A stretch of DNA of 64,000 nucleotides from Arenimonas terrae (GTDB lineage: Bacteria > Pseudomonadota > Gammaproteobacteria > Xanthomonadales > Xanthomonadaceae): positions 992,001-1,056,000 of the forward strand of contig NZ_SMDR01000001.1 of the NCBI RefSeq assembly GCF_006265115.1. The letters run 5' to 3'. The position numbers were made by a program, and so were the translations under genes. Each line of letters opens with the position of its first letter. Positions within the stretch are counted from its first letter, which is position 1. Under the pieces are notes generated by a model. That model ran no database searches, was not told the DNA's origin, and saw only the letters and a list, made by a program, of their open reading frames with translations. Of this stretch, positions 49,436 to 63,920 are shown one piece after another.

Positions 49436-52400
49436 CCCTACCCGCCTACGCCGAGCTGCATTGCCTGAGCCATTTCAGTTTCGGGCGCGGCGCCTCGAGC
49501 GCGAAGGAGCTGTTCGAACGAGCGAAGCAGCAGGGCTACACCGCGCTGGCGATCACCGACGAATGCACCCTGGCCGGCATCGTTCGCGCCCATGTCGCCG
49601 CGGACGAGGCCGGCATGAAGCTGGTCGTCGGCAGCGAGTTCACCCTCGACGACGGCCTGAAGCTGGTGCTGCTGGTCGAAGACCTCGCCGGTTACCGCAA
49701 TCTCTGCCGGCTGATCACGATCGGCCGCCGGCGCGGCGACAAGGGCGACTACCGGCTCGGGCGCGCGGATTTTTCCGGCGGCCTCGACGGGCTGCTCACG
49801 CTCTGGATCCCCGGCCGCGAACCCCAGCGCCGCGACGGCGAGTGGCTGCACGAAACCTTCGCCGGCCGCTGCTGGCTGGCGGTGGAACTGCACCGCGGCC
49901 CGGACGATGAGCACCGGCAGCGCCGCCTGCTGGCCCTGGCGGAGGAACTGCGCATGCCCGCCGTGGCCAGCGGCGACGCGCACATGCACGTGCGCCGGCG
50001 CGCGCCCCTGCAGGACATGCTCACCGCCACCCGGCACCGCATGACCGTGGCCGAGGCCGGCGCGCATATCTTCCCCAACGGCGAACGCCACCTGCGCACG
50101 CGGCGCGCGCTGTCGGCGATCCACCCGGCGGCGCTGCTGGAGGAGTCGGCGCGCATCGCGGAACGCTGCCGGTTCCGGATGGACCAGGTGAAATACCAGT
50201 ACCCGCGGGAGCTGGTGCCCGAGGGCCAGACCCCGACCCGCTGGCTGCGCGAACTGACGAAACGCGGCATCGCCGCGCGCTGGCCGCAAGGCATCCCCTA
50301 CCCCACGCTCCGGCAGATCGGCCGGGAGCTGAAGCTGATCGCCGAGCTGGAATACGAGGCCTTTTTCCTGACCGTCGAGGACGTGGTGACCTTCGCGCGC
50401 AGCCGGCAGATCCTGTGCCAGGGCCGCGGCTCGGCGGCCAATTCCGCCGTCTGTTATGCCCTGGGCATCACCGCGGTCAATCCGGCGCACACGCGGCTGC
50501 TGTTCGGGCGCTTCCTGTCGAAGGAGCGCAAGGAGCCGCCGGACATCGACGTGGATTTCGAGCACGAACGGCGCGAGGAGGTCATCCAGTACATCTACGG
50601 CAAGTACGGCCGCGAACGCGCCGCGCTGGCCGCGACGGTGATCCACTACCGCGGCAAGAGCGCCGTGCGCGACGCCGCCCGCGCGCTGGGCATGCCGCCC
50701 GACCAGGTGGAGCAACTCAGCCGCGCCGTCGGCTGGTGGAACGGCGAGAAGGACCGCAGCGAACGCCTGCAGGAGCAGGGTTTCGACCCCCGCAGCGACC
50801 TCGTGGTGCGGGTCATGTGGATGGCGTCCCAGCTGATCCTCAGCCACTGTCCGCGCCACCTCAGCCAGCACGTCGGCGGCTTCGTGATCTCGGACCAGCC
50901 GCTGTACCACCTGGTGCCGGTGCAGAACGCGGCGATGGCCGACCGCACCATCATCGAATGGGACAAGGACGACCTGGAGTCGCTGGGCCTGCTGAAGGTG
51001 GACTGCCTGGCGCTGGGCATGCTGACGGCGATCCGCAAATGCCTGGCGCTGCTGCAGCAGCACCGGGGCCTGGCCCTGACACCCGCGGACATCCACGACC
51101 ACCCGGACGAGAAGGCCAGGCAGGAAACCTACGAAATGATCCAGCGCGCCGACACCGTCGGCGTGTTCCAGATCGAGTCGCGCGCGCAGATGGCGATGCT
51201 GCCGCGGCTGCGGCCGGAGAACTACTACGACCTGGTGATCCAGGTCGCGATCGTGCGGCCCGGGCCGATCCAGGGCGACATGGTGCATCCCTACCTGCGG
51301 CGGCGGCAGGGCAAGGAACCCGTCGACTATCCGAATGAAAAGCTGAAGGAGGTCCTCAAGCGAACGCTCGGCATCCCGCTGTTCCAGGAGCAGGTGATGG
51401 AGCTGACGATGGTCGCCGCCGACTTCACGCCCGGCGAGGCCGATGCGGTGCGCCGCGGCATGGCGGCCTGGAAACGCAAGGGCGGCCTGCACCAATTCCG
51501 CGAGAAACTCTTCGCAGGCATGTTGAAGAACGGCTACGAGATGGCCTTCGCCGAACGCATCTTCTCGCAGATCGAAGGTTTCGCCGACTACGGCTTTCCC
51601 GAATCCCACGCCGCCAGCTTCGCCCTGCTCACCTACGTCAGCTGCTGGCTCAAGCGCCACCATCCGGCCGCCTTCCTGTGCGCGCTGATGAATTCGCAGC
51701 CGCTGGGTTTCTACAGCAACAGCCAGCTGGTGCAGGACGCGCGCCGCCACGGCGTACCGGTGCGGCCGGTGGACGTGCGTTACAGCGACTGGGACAACAC
51801 GCTGGAAGCCTCGACTGCCGGGACGATGGAAAAACCCGCGTTGCGCTTGGGCCTGCGCGAAATCTCCGGCCTGTCGGAAGCCATGGCCGAAGCGGTGGTG
51901 GCGGCACGCACGCGCTCTCCGTTCACCAGCGTCGAAGACCTGTGCCACCGCGCCAACCTCGACGAACGCGCCCGCGGCCTGCTGGCCGACGCCGGCGCGC
52001 TGAAGGGCCTGGCCGGACATCGGCACCGCGCGCGCTGGGCGATCACCGGGGTTGAGGCGCAGCTGCCGCTGTTCGACGGCTCGCCGCGCGAACCGGCCGT
52101 CACCCTGCCCGTGCCCAGCGCCGGCGAAGACCTGCTGGCCGACTACGCGCGCACCGGCCTGAGCCTGGGCCCGCATCCGATGAAGCTGCTGCGCCGGCAG
52201 TTGAACGCGCGCCGCTACCGCCCCTCGCGCGAGCTGCTGGACCTGGCGCACGGCAGCCCGGCGCGCGTGGTCGGCCTGGTCACCGGGCGGCAGCGGCCCC
52301 AGACCGCCACCGGCGTCACCTTCGTCACGCTCGAAGACGAGGACGGTTCGATCAACGTGGTGGTCTGGCACGACCTGGGCGAACGCCAGCGCCGCGTGCT

Positions 52401-52536
52401 GGTGGAGTCGCGGCTGATGGGCGTGGACGGCCGGCTCGAGACCGTGGACGGCGTGCGGCACCTGATCGCGAAGCGGCTGCACGACGAAAGCGGGCTGATG
52501 CGCGACCTGGTGGCGCCGTCACGGGATTTCCGCTGA
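49432..52536 (+). CDS. dnaE2: Error-prone DNA polymerase DnaE2 (ImuC)
   Basis: A 1034-residue C-family polymerase. The N-terminal PHP domain begins [19 protein letters not shown], and the palm contains the catalytic acidic motif [40 protein letters not shown] and [14 protein letters not shown] are typical. A C-terminal OB domain ([19 protein letters not shown]) is present; the replicative tau-binding tail is absent. It performs lesion bypass and SOS mutagenesis. I chose ATG 49432 from the PHP start and the 4-bp overlap with imuB. The 3' end overlaps the convergent phosphoesterase by 18 bp. Confidence 0.96.
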   Translation: MTLPAYAELHCLSHFSFGRGASSAKELFERAKQQGYTALAITDECTLAGIVRAHVAADEAGMKLVVGSEFTLDDGLKLVLLVEDLAGYRNLCRLITIGRRRGDKGDYRLGRADFSGGLDGLLTLWIPGREPQRRDGEWLHETFAGRCWLAVELHRGPDDEHRQRRLLALAEELRMPAVASGDAHMHVRRRAPLQDMLTATRHRMTVAEAGAHIFPNGERHLRTRRALSAIHPAALLEESARIAERCRFRMDQVKYQYPRELVPEGQTPTRWLRELTKRGIAARWPQGIPYPTLRQIGRELKLIAELEYEAFFLTVEDVVTFARSRQILCQGRGSAANSAVCYALGITAVNPAHTRLLFGRFLSKERKEPPDIDVDFEHERREEVIQYIYGKYGRERAALAATVIHYRGKSAVRDAARALGMPPDQVEQLSRAVGWWNGEKDRSERLQEQGFDPRSDLVVRVMWMASQLILSHCPRHLSQHVGGFVISDQPLYHLVPVQNAAMADRTIIEWDKDDLESLGLLKVDCLALGMLTAIRKCLALLQQHRGLALTPADIHDHPDEKARQETYEMIQRADTVGVFQIESRAQMAMLPRLRPENYYDLVIQVAIVRPGPIQGDMVHPYLRRRQGKEPVDYPNEKLKEVLKRTLGIPLFQEQVMELTMVAADFTPGEADAVRRGMAAWKRKGGLHQFREKLFAGMLKNGYEMAFAERIFSQIEGFADYGFPESHAASFALLTYVSCWLKRHHPAAFLCALMNSQPLGFYSNSQLVQDARRHGVPVRPVDVRYSDWDNTLEASTAGTMEKPALRLGLREISGLSEAMAEAVVAARTRSPFTSVEDLCHRANLDERARGLLADAGALKGLAGHRHRARWAITGVEAQLPLFDGSPREPAVTLPVPSAGEDLLADYARTGLSLGPHPMKLLRRQLNARRYRPSRELLDLAHGSPARVVGLVTGRQRPQTATGVTFVTLEDEDGSINVVVWHDLGERQRRVLVESRLMGVDGRLETVDGVRHLIAKRLHDESGLMRDLVAPSRDFR

Positions 52537-53352
52537 CGCCACCGCACCGCTACCGCGGTCCAGCGCAAGCACGGACTCTCGGGCGCAGACGAATCCATGC
52601 GGGGCATCGAAGTCCCAGCGCTGCACGCGCGCCTCGGCGTCGCCGCGGGTGTACTCGAGCACATTGACCGAATTGGGGTGCCCGTCGCGCACGCGGCGCG
52701 ACACCGCGGTGCCCGCCTGCACGCACCAGGCGCGCCGCCCCAGCGCCGGGAACCGCAGCGACAGCGGCCGCACGAAGGGCCAGTGGATGTGCCCGCCCAT
52801 CAGCACGTCGGCGCCGGCCGCGACCCAGGCGGCCACCGCGTCGGCGTGGCGACGCAGGAGGTTGTGCTCCTCATGGACCGCGGGCACGTCGACGGGCTGG
52901 TGCGTGACCACCACGCGCAGCTGCTCCGGTTGCGCCGCCCGCAGCCGGGCCGACACCGAGGCGATCTGGGCGGGCGAAACCTCGCCATCCTTGTGACGGC
53001 CCGGCCGCGTGGTGTTGACCGTGACCACCCGCAACCCCGGCATGTCGAGCTCGGGTTCCATGTCCGGGCCGAAGGCCGCGACGAAACCGCGGTAAGGCGC
53101 CAACAGGCGGGTCACCACGTCGTACAGCGGGATGTCGTGGTTGCCCGGAATCACCAGCCGCGACGGCACGGCCAGGCGCTCGCAGAAATCCCGCGCTGCC
53201 TCGAACTGTCGGCGCCGCGCGCGCTGGGTGACGTCGCCGGAAAGAACCAGCACGTCGGGAGGGCGGGTCCGCGCCATCCGCTCGAGCGCTTCGAGCACTT
53301 CGGGCCGTTCGGTGCCGAAATGCGGGTCGGAAACCTGCAGAAGGCGGATCAT
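52519..53352 (-). CDS. Metallophosphoesterase (CpdA-like, calcineurin fold)
   Basis: A 277-residue metallophosphoesterase. All metal-site motifs are visible: VSDPHFG (D-x-H), [23 protein letters not shown] and MGGHIHWPF. The fold is shared by cAMP phosphodiesterase CpdA, but nucleotide specificity cannot be assigned. Its start overlaps the stop of the upstream lipid kinase gene, so the two form an operon. Its last 18 bp overlap the 3' end of dnaE2 on the other strand. Confidence 0.9.
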   Translation of the reverse strand: MIRLLQVSDPHFGTERPEVLEALERMARTRPPDVLVLSGDVTQRARRRQFEAARDFCERLAVPSRLVIPGNHDIPLYDVVTRLLAPYRGFVAAFGPDMEPELDMPGLRVVTVNTTRPGRHKDGEVSPAQIASVSARLRAAQPEQLRVVVTHQPVDVPAVHEEHNLLRRHADAVAAWVAAGADVLMGGHIHWPFVRPLSLRFPALGRRAWCVQAGTAVSRRVRDGHPNSVNVLEYTRGDAEARVQRWDFDAPHGFVCARESVLALDRGSGAVASAEIP

Positions 53353-54302
53353 TCGACCTCCACGCGGTCTTCAGGCGCGGGCAGCATCAGCAGCAGCGGC
53401 TCCGGGGCGACATCGAAGACGATGGGCGGCGCCATCCGCAGCACCTCGCCGTCCAGCGCGACCCTCACCCGCCTTTTGCCGCGCGGCGTCACGGTGATGC
53501 GCTTCATCGCGAACGTCTCGACCGTCTCGGCCTCGCCCAGCCGGCCGAACGCGCCACGCAGGGCCAGGCCGAGCATGGCCAGGTCGCCGATGGGCCTGAG
53601 CATGACGCCGGCGAGGCAACCGTTCTCGAGCATGGCGGCTTCGGCAATGCCGATGCGCTCAAGCTGCAGCCGGTTGTTGCCGACGAACAGGGTCGGCGTG
53701 CGCACGGTGCGGCGCTTGCCCTCGCTTTCGATCTCGAGCTGCAACTGCCGGCGCTCGCCCAGCAGGGTGCGCAGGCCGGACCAGGCGGCGGCCATGCGGC
53801 TGCGTCCGAACTGCTGCTTGAAGGCTTCCCGGTCCTCCAGCAGCTTCGGATAGAGGCCCAGGCTGGCATTGACCAGGAACACCCGGCCGTTCACCCGTCC
53901 GACCTGCACCGGCACCGCGCTAGCGCGCAGCAGCGACCGGGTGGATTCGGCGACGTCCTGGGAAATGCCGTGCTCGCGGCCGAAGTAGTTGAACGTGCCC
54001 TGCGGCAGTACGCCCAGCGGCACATCCGAGCCGATCAGTTGTTGCGCGGCGGCATTGATCGTCCCGTCGCCGCCGGCGGCCACGACCACGCCCCCCGCAC
54101 GTCGGGCGCGTTCGAGCGCTTCGGCGATGCGTTCCGGCAGGCGCGCCGGATCGGCGACTTCCAGCACGTCGAACTCGCGACCGGACGCCTCGAGGATCGA
54201 ACGGATCGTGGGGATGGCCTCGTCGGCATCGTCGCGCCCCGAACCGGCGTTGATCACGACGAAGAACGGGGCGCGCGGGGAAAGCGGCGTGGACGACGTC
54301 AT
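53349..54302 (-). CDS. YegS/DagK-family lipid kinase
   Basis: A 317-residue protein of the diacylglycerol/sphingosine/lipid kinase family. The ATP-binding signature VVVAAGGDGTINAAAQ, PLGVLPQGTFNYFGREHGI and the C-terminal RRVRVALDGEVLRM are typical. It likely phosphorylates a membrane lipid. It is coupled by a 4-bp overlap to the metallophosphoesterase gene, hinting at opposed phosphorylation and dephosphorylation of a lipid-linked substrate, which is speculation. Confidence 0.9.
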   Translation of the reverse strand: MTSSTPLSPRAPFFVVINAGSGRDDADEAIPTIRSILEASGREFDVLEVADPARLPERIAEALERARRAGGVVVAAGGDGTINAAAQQLIGSDVPLGVLPQGTFNYFGREHGISQDVAESTRSLLRASAVPVQVGRVNGRVFLVNASLGLYPKLLEDREAFKQQFGRSRMAAAWSGLRTLLGERRQLQLEIESEGKRRTVRTPTLFVGNNRLQLERIGIAEAAMLENGCLAGVMLRPIGDLAMLGLALRGAFGRLGEAETVETFAMKRITVTPRGKRRVRVALDGEVLRMAPPIVFDVAPEPLLLMLPAPEDRVEVE

Positions 54303-54360
54303 GACCCGAGACTAGCCTGCGCGACGTGAGCACCGCATAACCGGACGGGCCAGCACGCGC

Positions 54361-54391
54361 AAACAGAAAGGCCGCTCCCTGCGGAGCGGCC
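54361..54391 (-). terminator. Intrinsic terminator after tRNA-Thr
   Basis: The minus-strand stem GGCCGCTCC/GGAGCGGCC (54391-54370) is followed by TTTCTGTTT. Confidence 0.88.
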
Positions 54392-54405
54392 CTTCTGCGA
54401 CTACT

Positions 54406-54481
54406 TGGTGCCGGAGATAGGAATCGAACCTACGACCCCATCATTACGAATGACGTGCTCTACCAACTGAGCTACTCCGGC
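54406..54481 (-). tRNA. tRNA-Thr(CGT)
   Basis: A 76-nt tRNA with acceptor GCCGGAG/CTCCGGC, anticodon CGT (loop TTCGTAA), T-loop TTCGATT and encoded CCA. Own promoter and terminator flank it. Confidence 0.97.
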
Positions 54482-54492
54482 AGGAGGCGCGG

Positions 54493-54522
54493 ATTCTAGG
54501 CGTTCCGGGGGCCCGGGGTCAA
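54493..54522 (-). promoter_or_regulatory. Promoter of tRNA-Thr(CGT)
   Basis: On the minus strand TTGACC (54522-54517), an 18-bp spacer, then TAGAAT (54498-54493), 12 bp before the tRNA. The -35 overlaps the last codons of ispH. The same hexamer pair and spacing occur at the rplU promoter. Confidence 0.78.
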
Positions 54523-55469
54523 TTTACCAGGGCGATCCGCAGTTCCTTGGGCAGGGCGAATACCACGTCCTCGGGCTTGCCCTCCAGGTGTTCGACCTCG
54601 CCGGCGCCCATTTCGCGCAGGCGGGCGACCACGCCCTCCACCAGCACCTCCGGTGCGGAGGCGCCGGCGGTCACGCCCACGCGCCGGGCGCCCGCGACCC
54701 AGGCCGGGTCGATGTGCTCGGCGCCGTCGATCAGGAAGGCCCGGGCGCCCTGCTTCTCGGCCAGCTCGCGCAGGCGGTTGGAGTTGGAGCTGTTGACCGA
54801 TCCGACCACCAGCACCACGTCGCACTGCTCGGCCAGCAGGCGCACGGCGTCCTGGCGGTTCTGGGTGGCGTAGCAGATGTCGTCGTGCTTGGGGCCCTGG
54901 ATCGCCGGGAAGCGCGCCTGCAGCGCCGCGATGATCCCGCGGGTGTCGTCCACCGACAGCGTGGTCTGAGTCGTATAGGCGAGCTGGTCGGGCTGGCTGA
55001 CCTCGAGCGTCGCGACGCCGGCGGCATCTTCGACCAGGTAGATCCGGCCGTCGCCGAACTCCCGGCGCCACTGGCCCATCGTGCCCTCGACCTCCGGATG
55101 GCCGGCATGGCCGATCAGGATCACGTCGCGGCCGGCGCGGCAGTGCCGGGCGACCTCGATATGCACCTTGGTCACCAGCGGGCAGGTGGCGTCGAACACC
55201 TTCAGGCCGCGGCGCTCGGCCTCGTTGCGCACGGCCTGGGACACGCCGTGGGCGCTGAAGATCACGGTGGCGCCGGCCGGCACCTCGTCGAGCTCCTCGA
55301 CGAAGACCGCACCGCGCTGGCGCAGGTCTTCGACCACGAAGCGGTTGTGCACCACTTCGTGGCGCACGTAGATCGGCGCACCGAGCGATTCGATCGCACG
55401 CTTGACGATCTCGATGGCGCGGTCGACGCCGGCGCAGAAACCGCGGGGATTGGCGAGCAGGACGTCCAT
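54519..55469 (-). CDS. ispH: 4-hydroxy-3-methylbut-2-enyl diphosphate reductase
   Basis: A 316-residue [4Fe-4S] enzyme, the last step of the non-mevalonate isoprenoid pathway, making IPP and DMAPP. Cluster cysteines appear in [28 protein letters not shown] and the third near [11 protein letters not shown], plus [13 protein letters not shown]. It is last in the murJ-ribF-ileS-lspA-ispH run, 8 bp after lspA. Confidence 0.97.
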   Translation of the reverse strand: MDVLLANPRGFCAGVDRAIEIVKRAIESLGAPIYVRHEVVHNRFVVEDLRQRGAVFVEELDEVPAGATVIFSAHGVSQAVRNEAERRGLKVFDATCPLVTKVHIEVARHCRAGRDVILIGHAGHPEVEGTMGQWRREFGDGRIYLVEDAAGVATLEVSQPDQLAYTTQTTLSVDDTRGIIAALQARFPAIQGPKHDDICYATQNRQDAVRLLAEQCDVVLVVGSVNSSNSNRLRELAEKQGARAFLIDGAEHIDPAWVAGARRVGVTAGASAPEVLVEGVVARLREMGAGEVEHLEGKPEDVVFALPKELRIALVN

Positions 55470-55477
55470 GGCGCGGA

Positions 55478-55986
55478 TTATCCGCCCTTCGGCGCCGGAT
55501 CGGGCGCCTTGAAGCTGAACAGCACCAGCAGCACGGCGCCCACGACGATGCAGGCATCGGCGACGTTGAAGGCCGGCCAGTGCGGCAGGTCGGTGAACCC
55601 GAGGTACCAGTCCACGAAGTCAACGACATAGCCGTAGCGCACGCGATCGACCAGGTTGCCCAGCGCGCCGGCGATCACCAGCGCGAACGGCAGGGCCGTG
55701 CGCCAGTCCGAACGCGGCGTGCGCGCCAGCATCACCGACAGCGCGGCACTGATGACCACCGCCAGGCCGCCGAAGAACCAGCGCTGCCAGCCACCGGCGT
55801 CCGACAGGAAGCTGAAGGCCGCACCGTAGTTGTGCACCAGGGTCCAGTCCCAGTAGCCCTCGATCACCGGCACCGACTGCCGGTAGACCAGGCTGGCCGT
55901 GGCCCAGGCCTTGCTCCACTGGTCGGCGACGATCAGCAGGACCGACAGGCCGAGCCAGGACAGCGCGTTCGGCTTGGGCAGCGCCA

Positions 55987-55987
<1 letters not shown>
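55478..55987 (-). CDS. lspA: Lipoprotein signal peptidase (signal peptidase II)
   Basis: A 169-residue inner-membrane aspartyl protease with four transmembrane helices, which removes signal peptides of prolipoproteins. Motifs are [22 protein letters not shown], the catalytic Asp in [18 protein letters not shown] and the second in FNVADACI. I chose ATG 55987, which shares one base with the ileS stop (TGATG); the frame is open further upstream without homology. Confidence 0.96.
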
Positions 55988-58862
<2,875 letters not shown>

Positions 58863-58866
<4 letters not shown>

Positions 58867-59819
58867 GCCAACGCTCCGCGTTCTTCCAGGTCGTGGCGCA
58901 ATACGCGCCGGGCTTGCGCCGAATCCAGGTCCATCTGCCGGACCAGGGCGGGCAAGTCGTCAAACTTTTCCTCGTCGCGAAGTTTCGCGACGAACTCCAC
59001 TTCGATGCGGCGGCCGTACAGGTCGCCGTCGAAGTCGAACACATGCGCCTCGAGCAGCGGCTCCACGCCCATCACCGTCGGCCGCGTGCCCAGGCTGGAC
59101 ACCGAAGCCCGCGGCTCGGGGCCGATGCCGTGGACCCAGGTGGCGTAGATGCCCGACAGGGCCGGCCGCTTGCCGGCGAGGCGAAGGTTCGCCGTAGGGT
59201 AGCCGAGCTGGCGTCCGAGCTGCCGGCCGCGCACCACCTTGCCGGCGATCGCATAGCGGCGACCCAGCGCCAGCGAGGCGCCCTCCAGGTCGCCTTCGGC
59301 CAGCTGCCGGCGCAAGGCGGTGCTGGAGTAACGCCCGCCCTGCCCGTCCACCGGCTCGATCGCCCGGGCCGTGAAGCCCAGCTCCGCGCCCATCGCCTGC
59401 AGCAGGATCAGGTCGCCGCGCCGGCCGTGGCCGAAGCGGAAGTCCGGACCCACCCAGACCTCGCGCGCCGACAGGCGCTGCACCAGCACCTGGCGGACAA
59501 AATCCTCGGCCGCCATCGCCGCCATGCGGGCGTCGAAACGCAGCAGGCCGACCACGTCCATGCCCAGGGCGCGCAGGCCCTCGAACTTGGCGCGCGGCAG
59601 CAGCAGGCGCGGCGGCGGTTGGTCGCGGGCGAAGAACTCGCGCGGCAGCGGTTCGAAGCTCAATGCCACCGTGGCCAGGCCGGCGTTGCGCGCACGCTCG
59701 CGCACGCGGCCGACCAGTGCCCGATGCCCCAGGTGGAGGCCGTCGAAGGCGCCGATGCAAACCACGCTGCCCTGCGGGCAAAGTGAATCGCCCTCGACGT
59801 CCCGGAACAGCCTGCTCAT
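58863..59819 (-). CDS. ribF: Bifunctional riboflavin kinase / FAD synthetase
   Basis: A 318-residue enzyme making FMN and FAD. The N-terminal FMN adenylyltransferase domain has [16 protein letters not shown] and [29 protein letters not shown] links to the C-terminal kinase with [15 protein letters not shown] and GIYATWV. I chose ATG 59819 ([10 protein letters not shown]), 29 bp after murJ. Its stop overlaps the ileS start (ATGA). Confidence 0.97.
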
Positions 59820-59848
59820 GCCGCAAAGTATAGCCGCGGGGGCCCGGT

Positions 59849-61411
59849 TCAGGCTTCCCGCAGGTGGCGCGGCCGCACCCCGGCGATCAGCAGGCCGAGG
59901 CCGTAGGCCAGCGCGCCCGCACCCACCACCAGCAGCAGCCAGCCCAGCCGCAGGTACCAGGCGCCGAGCCCCGCCCAATCGCCCAGCTGCAGGCGGGCAT
60001 AGGCGACGGCCGCCACCATCAGCAGGGATCCGAGCAGGATCTGGCCGAACAGCCGCAGCCAGCCCTTCTCCGCGCGGTAGGCGCCCTGGCGGATCAGGTA
60101 ACGCCACAGCAGGGCCGCGTTGAGCACGCCGGCCAGCGCGGTGGCCAGCGCGATGCCGCCGTGCGGCGCGACCACGCCGGCCGCGCGCAGCGCCAGTACC
60201 AGGGCCGCCGTCAGCAGGATGTTGGCGAACACGGTGATCACCGCGGCGCGCATCGGCGTGCGGGTGTCCTGGCGGGCATAGAACGCCGGCAGCAGCACCT
60301 TGCTGAGCATGAAGGCCGGCACGCCGACGCTCATGGCGACGACGGCGATGGCGACCATACGGGTGTCGTCGGCGGTGAATTCGCCGTACTGGAACAGGGT
60401 CGCGCACAGCGGTTCGGCCATCAGCGCCAGGCCCAGCGCGGCCGGGATGCTGACCAGGGCCACCAGGCGCAGGCCCCAGTCGAGCGCGTGCGAATAGCCC
60501 GCCGCGTCGGTGGCGGCGTGCCGGCGCGACAGGTGCGGCAGGATCACCGTGCCGATCGCCACGCCGAACAGGCCCAGCGGGAACTCGACCAGGCGGTCGG
60601 AGTAATACAGCCAGGCCTGCGCGTTGCTCACCAGCATGGACGCGAACATCGTGCCCACCAGCAGGTTCAGCTGCGACACCGAGGACGAGAAGATCGTCGG
60701 CAACATCAGCCCGAACACCCGGCGCACGCCCTCGTGGCGGAAGTTCACCTTCAGCCGCGGCCGCAGCCCCAGGCGGCCCAGGGCGGGCCACAGCAGCGCC
60801 CACTGCGCCAGGCCGGCCAGAAACACACCCCAGGCCAGCGCGTATTCGGGCACCTCGAAATACCGGGCCAGTCCCAGCATGGCGGCGATCACCGCCAGGT
60901 TGTGCAGCACCGGGGTGAAGGCCGGCAGGCCGAAGCGGCGCACGCTGTTGAGGATGGCGCCGGCCAGGGCCGTCATCGAGATGAAGGCCAGGTAGGGGAA
61001 GGTGATCCGCAGCATGTCGGCGGTCAGGGCCACCTGCTCGGAGTCCTTGCCGGCGAACAGCAGGAACAGGCGCGCGATCCAGGGCGCGAACAGCATGCCC
61101 AGGCCGGTGATGACCGCCACCGTGGCCAGCAGGGCGCCGGCGATGTGGTCCAAGAAATCCTGCAGGGCCTCGCGGTCTCCCCGCTGGTGCAGTTCCGACA
61201 GCACCGGCACGAAGGCAGACGAGAACGAGCCCTCGGCGAAGATCCGCCGCAGATAGTTCGGGATGCGGTAGGCCACCACGAAGGCGCTGACCGCCGCCCC
61301 CGTGCCGAACAGGGAGGCCTGGAGCAGGTCCCGGGCAAGCCCGGCGATCCGGGACAGGAAGGTCATGGCGCTGAACACCGCCGTGGACCGCAGCAGCCCG
61401 CCCCGGCTCAT
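59849..61411 (-). CDS. murJ: Lipid II flippase MurJ
   Basis: A 520-residue MOP-superfamily membrane protein with about 14 transmembrane helices, which flips lipid II for peptidoglycan synthesis. Family motifs are [35 protein letters not shown] and [15 protein letters not shown] chose ATG 61411 ([13 protein letters not shown]). It is first of the murJ-ribF-ileS-lspA-ispH run and divergent from rpsT, the conserved arrangement. Confidence 0.96.
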   Translation of the reverse strand: MSRGGLLRSTAVFSAMTFLSRIAGLARDLLQASLFGTGAAVSAFVVAYRIPNYLRRIFAEGSFSSAFVPVLSELHQRGDREALQDFLDHIAGALLATVAVITGLGMLFAPWIARLFLLFAGKDSEQVALTADMLRITFPYLAFISMTALAGAILNSVRRFGLPAFTPVLHNLAVIAAMLGLARYFEVPEYALAWGVFLAGLAQWALLWPALGRLGLRPRLKVNFRHEGVRRVFGLMLPTIFSSSVSQLNLLVGTMFASMLVSNAQAWLYYSDRLVEFPLGLFGVAIGTVILPHLSRRHAATDAAGYSHALDWGLRLVALVSIPAALGLALMAEPLCATLFQYGEFTADDTRMVAIAVVAMSVGVPAFMLSKVLLPAFYARQDTRTPMRAAVITVFANILLTAALVLALRAAGVVAPHGGIALATALAGVLNAALLWRYLIRQGAYRAEKGWLRLFGQILLGSLLMVAAVAYARLQLGDWAGLGAWYLRLGWLLLVVGAGALAYGLGLLIAGVRPRHLREA

Positions 61412-61440
61412 GCCCCCACCTCGGCCGCGGCCCGGGGGAA

Positions 61441-61469
61441 TTGACTCAAGCCTTTGACTCGCCCATAAT
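61441..61469 (+). promoter_or_regulatory. rpsT promoter
   Basis: TTGACT (61441-61446), a 17-bp spacer and CATAAT (61464-61469), 82 bp before the rpsT GTG. A second TTGACT at 61454 is too close to the -10 to serve the same box. Confidence 0.78.
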
Positions 61470-61551
61470 TCCGGGTCTTTCGCGCACCACCCCAATTCCG
61501 CCGCCGGCTCCGACCGACCCGGCCAACACTTTCAGAGTTCAGGAGCCCTCC

Positions 61552-61821
61552 GTGGCCAACATCAAGTCCGCCAAGAAGCGCGCCAAGCAGACCGTCGTCC
61601 GCAACGCCCGCAATTCCAGCCAGCGTTCCATGCTGCGCACCGCCGTGAAGAAGGTCCTCAAGGCCCTGGAAGCCAAGGACGCCCCGGCCGCCGAGGCCGC
61701 GTTCGCGACCGCCCAGCCGATCCTGGACCGCTATTCGGCCCGCGGCCTGATCCACAAGAACAAGGCTGCCCGCCACAAGAGCCGCATCTCCGCCCACATC
61801 AAGGCGCTGAAGCAGGCCTGA
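61552..61821 (+). CDS. rpsT: 30S ribosomal protein S20
   Basis: An 89-residue basic S20, which binds 16S rRNA. Starts at GTG 61552 ([20 protein letters not shown] follows the initiator), preceded by AGGAG; any ATG upstream would add unrelated residues. The non-ATG start echoes the UUG start used by E. coli rpsT, where it takes part in autoregulation. Followed by its own terminator. Confidence 0.96.
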   Translation: MANIKSAKKRAKQTVVRNARNSSQRSMLRTAVKKVLKALEAKDAPAAEAAFATAQPILDRYSARGLIHKNKAARHKSRISAHIKALKQA

Positions 61822-61847
61822 TCCGGCCACACCGGAGGGTTGCAGCG

Positions 61848-61871
61848 AAAGGCCGGCGCAAGCCGGCCTTT
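61848..61871 (+). terminator. Intrinsic terminator after rpsT
   Basis: Stem GGCCGGC-GCAA-GCCGGCC (61851-61868) flanked by AAA and TTT. Confidence 0.85.
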
Positions 61872-61942
61872 CTGCTTTCGGGGCTCCGGCGGAATGGCGG
61901 GACATCCGTCCCGCCCCCCTTGCCCCGGGCACGCCGCAGGCC

Positions 61943-63142
<1,200 letters not shown>

Positions 63143-63163
63143 TCAAGCCGGTCCGGGCTGGCC

Positions 63164-63424
63164 TCAGGCCGCCGGGACGACGCTCACGGTGCGACGCTTC
63201 TTCGGACCCTTGACCGAGAAATCCACCACGCCGTCCACGAGGGCGAACAGGGTGTGGTCACGGCCGAGGCCGACGCCGGCGCCCGGATGGAACTCGGTGC
63301 CGCGCTGGCGCACGATGATGTTGCCGGCTTCGATGGCCTGGCCGCCGTAGATCTTGACGCCCAGGTACTTCGGATTGGAATCGCGACCGTTGCGCGACGA
63401 GCCTACGCCCTTTTTCTGTGCCAT
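63164..63424 (-). CDS. rpmA: 50S ribosomal protein L27
   Basis: An 86-residue L27, whose N-terminus reaches the peptidyl transferase centre. [24 protein letters not shown] and [18 protein letters not shown] are diagnostic. It follows rplU by 18 bp, in the universal rplU-rpmA-obgE order. Confidence 0.97.
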   Translation of the reverse strand: MAQKKGVGSSRNGRDSNPKYLGVKIYGGQAIEAGNIIVRQRGTEFHPGAGVGLGRDHTLFALVDGVVDFSVKGPKKRRTVSVVPAA

Positions 63425-63442
63425 GGCTTTATCTCCTCGCGC

Positions 63443-63754
63443 TTAGCCGGCAATGCCGGTGATTTCGATTTCGGTGAAGTACTGCCGGTGGCCCATCTGC
63501 TTGCGATGGTGCTTGCGGCGACGGAACTTGACGATGCGGACCTTGTCGAGGCGGCCGTGCGACTTGACGGTGGCGGTGACCTTGGCGCCCGAAACGTTCG
63601 GGGTGCCGATGGTGACCTTGTCGCCATTGCCGATCATCAACACGGAGTCGATGTCGAAGCTCTTGCCTTCCTCGAGGTCGATCTTCTCGACCTTCAGGGT
63701 CTCGCCCTGCATAACGCGGTACTGCTTACCGCCGGTAACGATGACTGCGTACAT
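63443..63754 (-). CDS. rplU: 50S ribosomal protein L21
   Basis: A 103-residue L21, 23S rRNA-binding. [25 protein letters not shown] and the C-terminal [21 protein letters not shown] are diagnostic. First gene of its operon, with a clear promoter upstream. Confidence 0.97.
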   Translation of the reverse strand: MYAVIVTGGKQYRVMQGETLKVEKIDLEEGKSFDIDSVLMIGNGDKVTIGTPNVSGAKVTATVKSHGRLDKVRIVKFRRRKHHRKQMGHRQYFTEIEITGIAG

Positions 63755-63817
63755 GACCGGGATTCCTCTGTAGTTATTTTGGTCAAACCTGCCCCGCGGT
63801 CACGGGACAGAAGCGGA

Positions 63818-63847
63818 ATTCTAGGGGAAACAGGCCGTTACGGTCAA
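63818..63847 (-). promoter_or_regulatory. rplU-rpmA promoter
   Basis: On the minus strand TTGACC (63847-63842), an 18-bp spacer, then TAGAAT (63823-63818), leaving a ~55-nt leader. Confidence 0.8.
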
Positions 63848-63894
63848 ACCCCACCACACTCCCGGCCCGCGGCCCAAGGCCGGGATGCCCCTCG

Positions 63895-63920
63895 CCCCTG
63901 TCCCGGGGCCGGGACAAGGG
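63895..63920. repeat. Inverted repeat in the right-end intergenic region
   Basis: CCCCTGTCCCGG/CCGGGACAAGGG, 12-bp arms with one mismatch and a 2-nt centre. The region 63848-64000 shows no gene; this could be the terminator of a gene beyond the window or an operator. Confidence 0.45.

Noticed and set aside
61441-61551. Longer rpsT starting at an upstream frame-compatible codon
   Set aside because: The added residues match no S20 and would be translated through the promoter; the GTG at 61552 has a good AGGAG and the exact S20 N-terminus.
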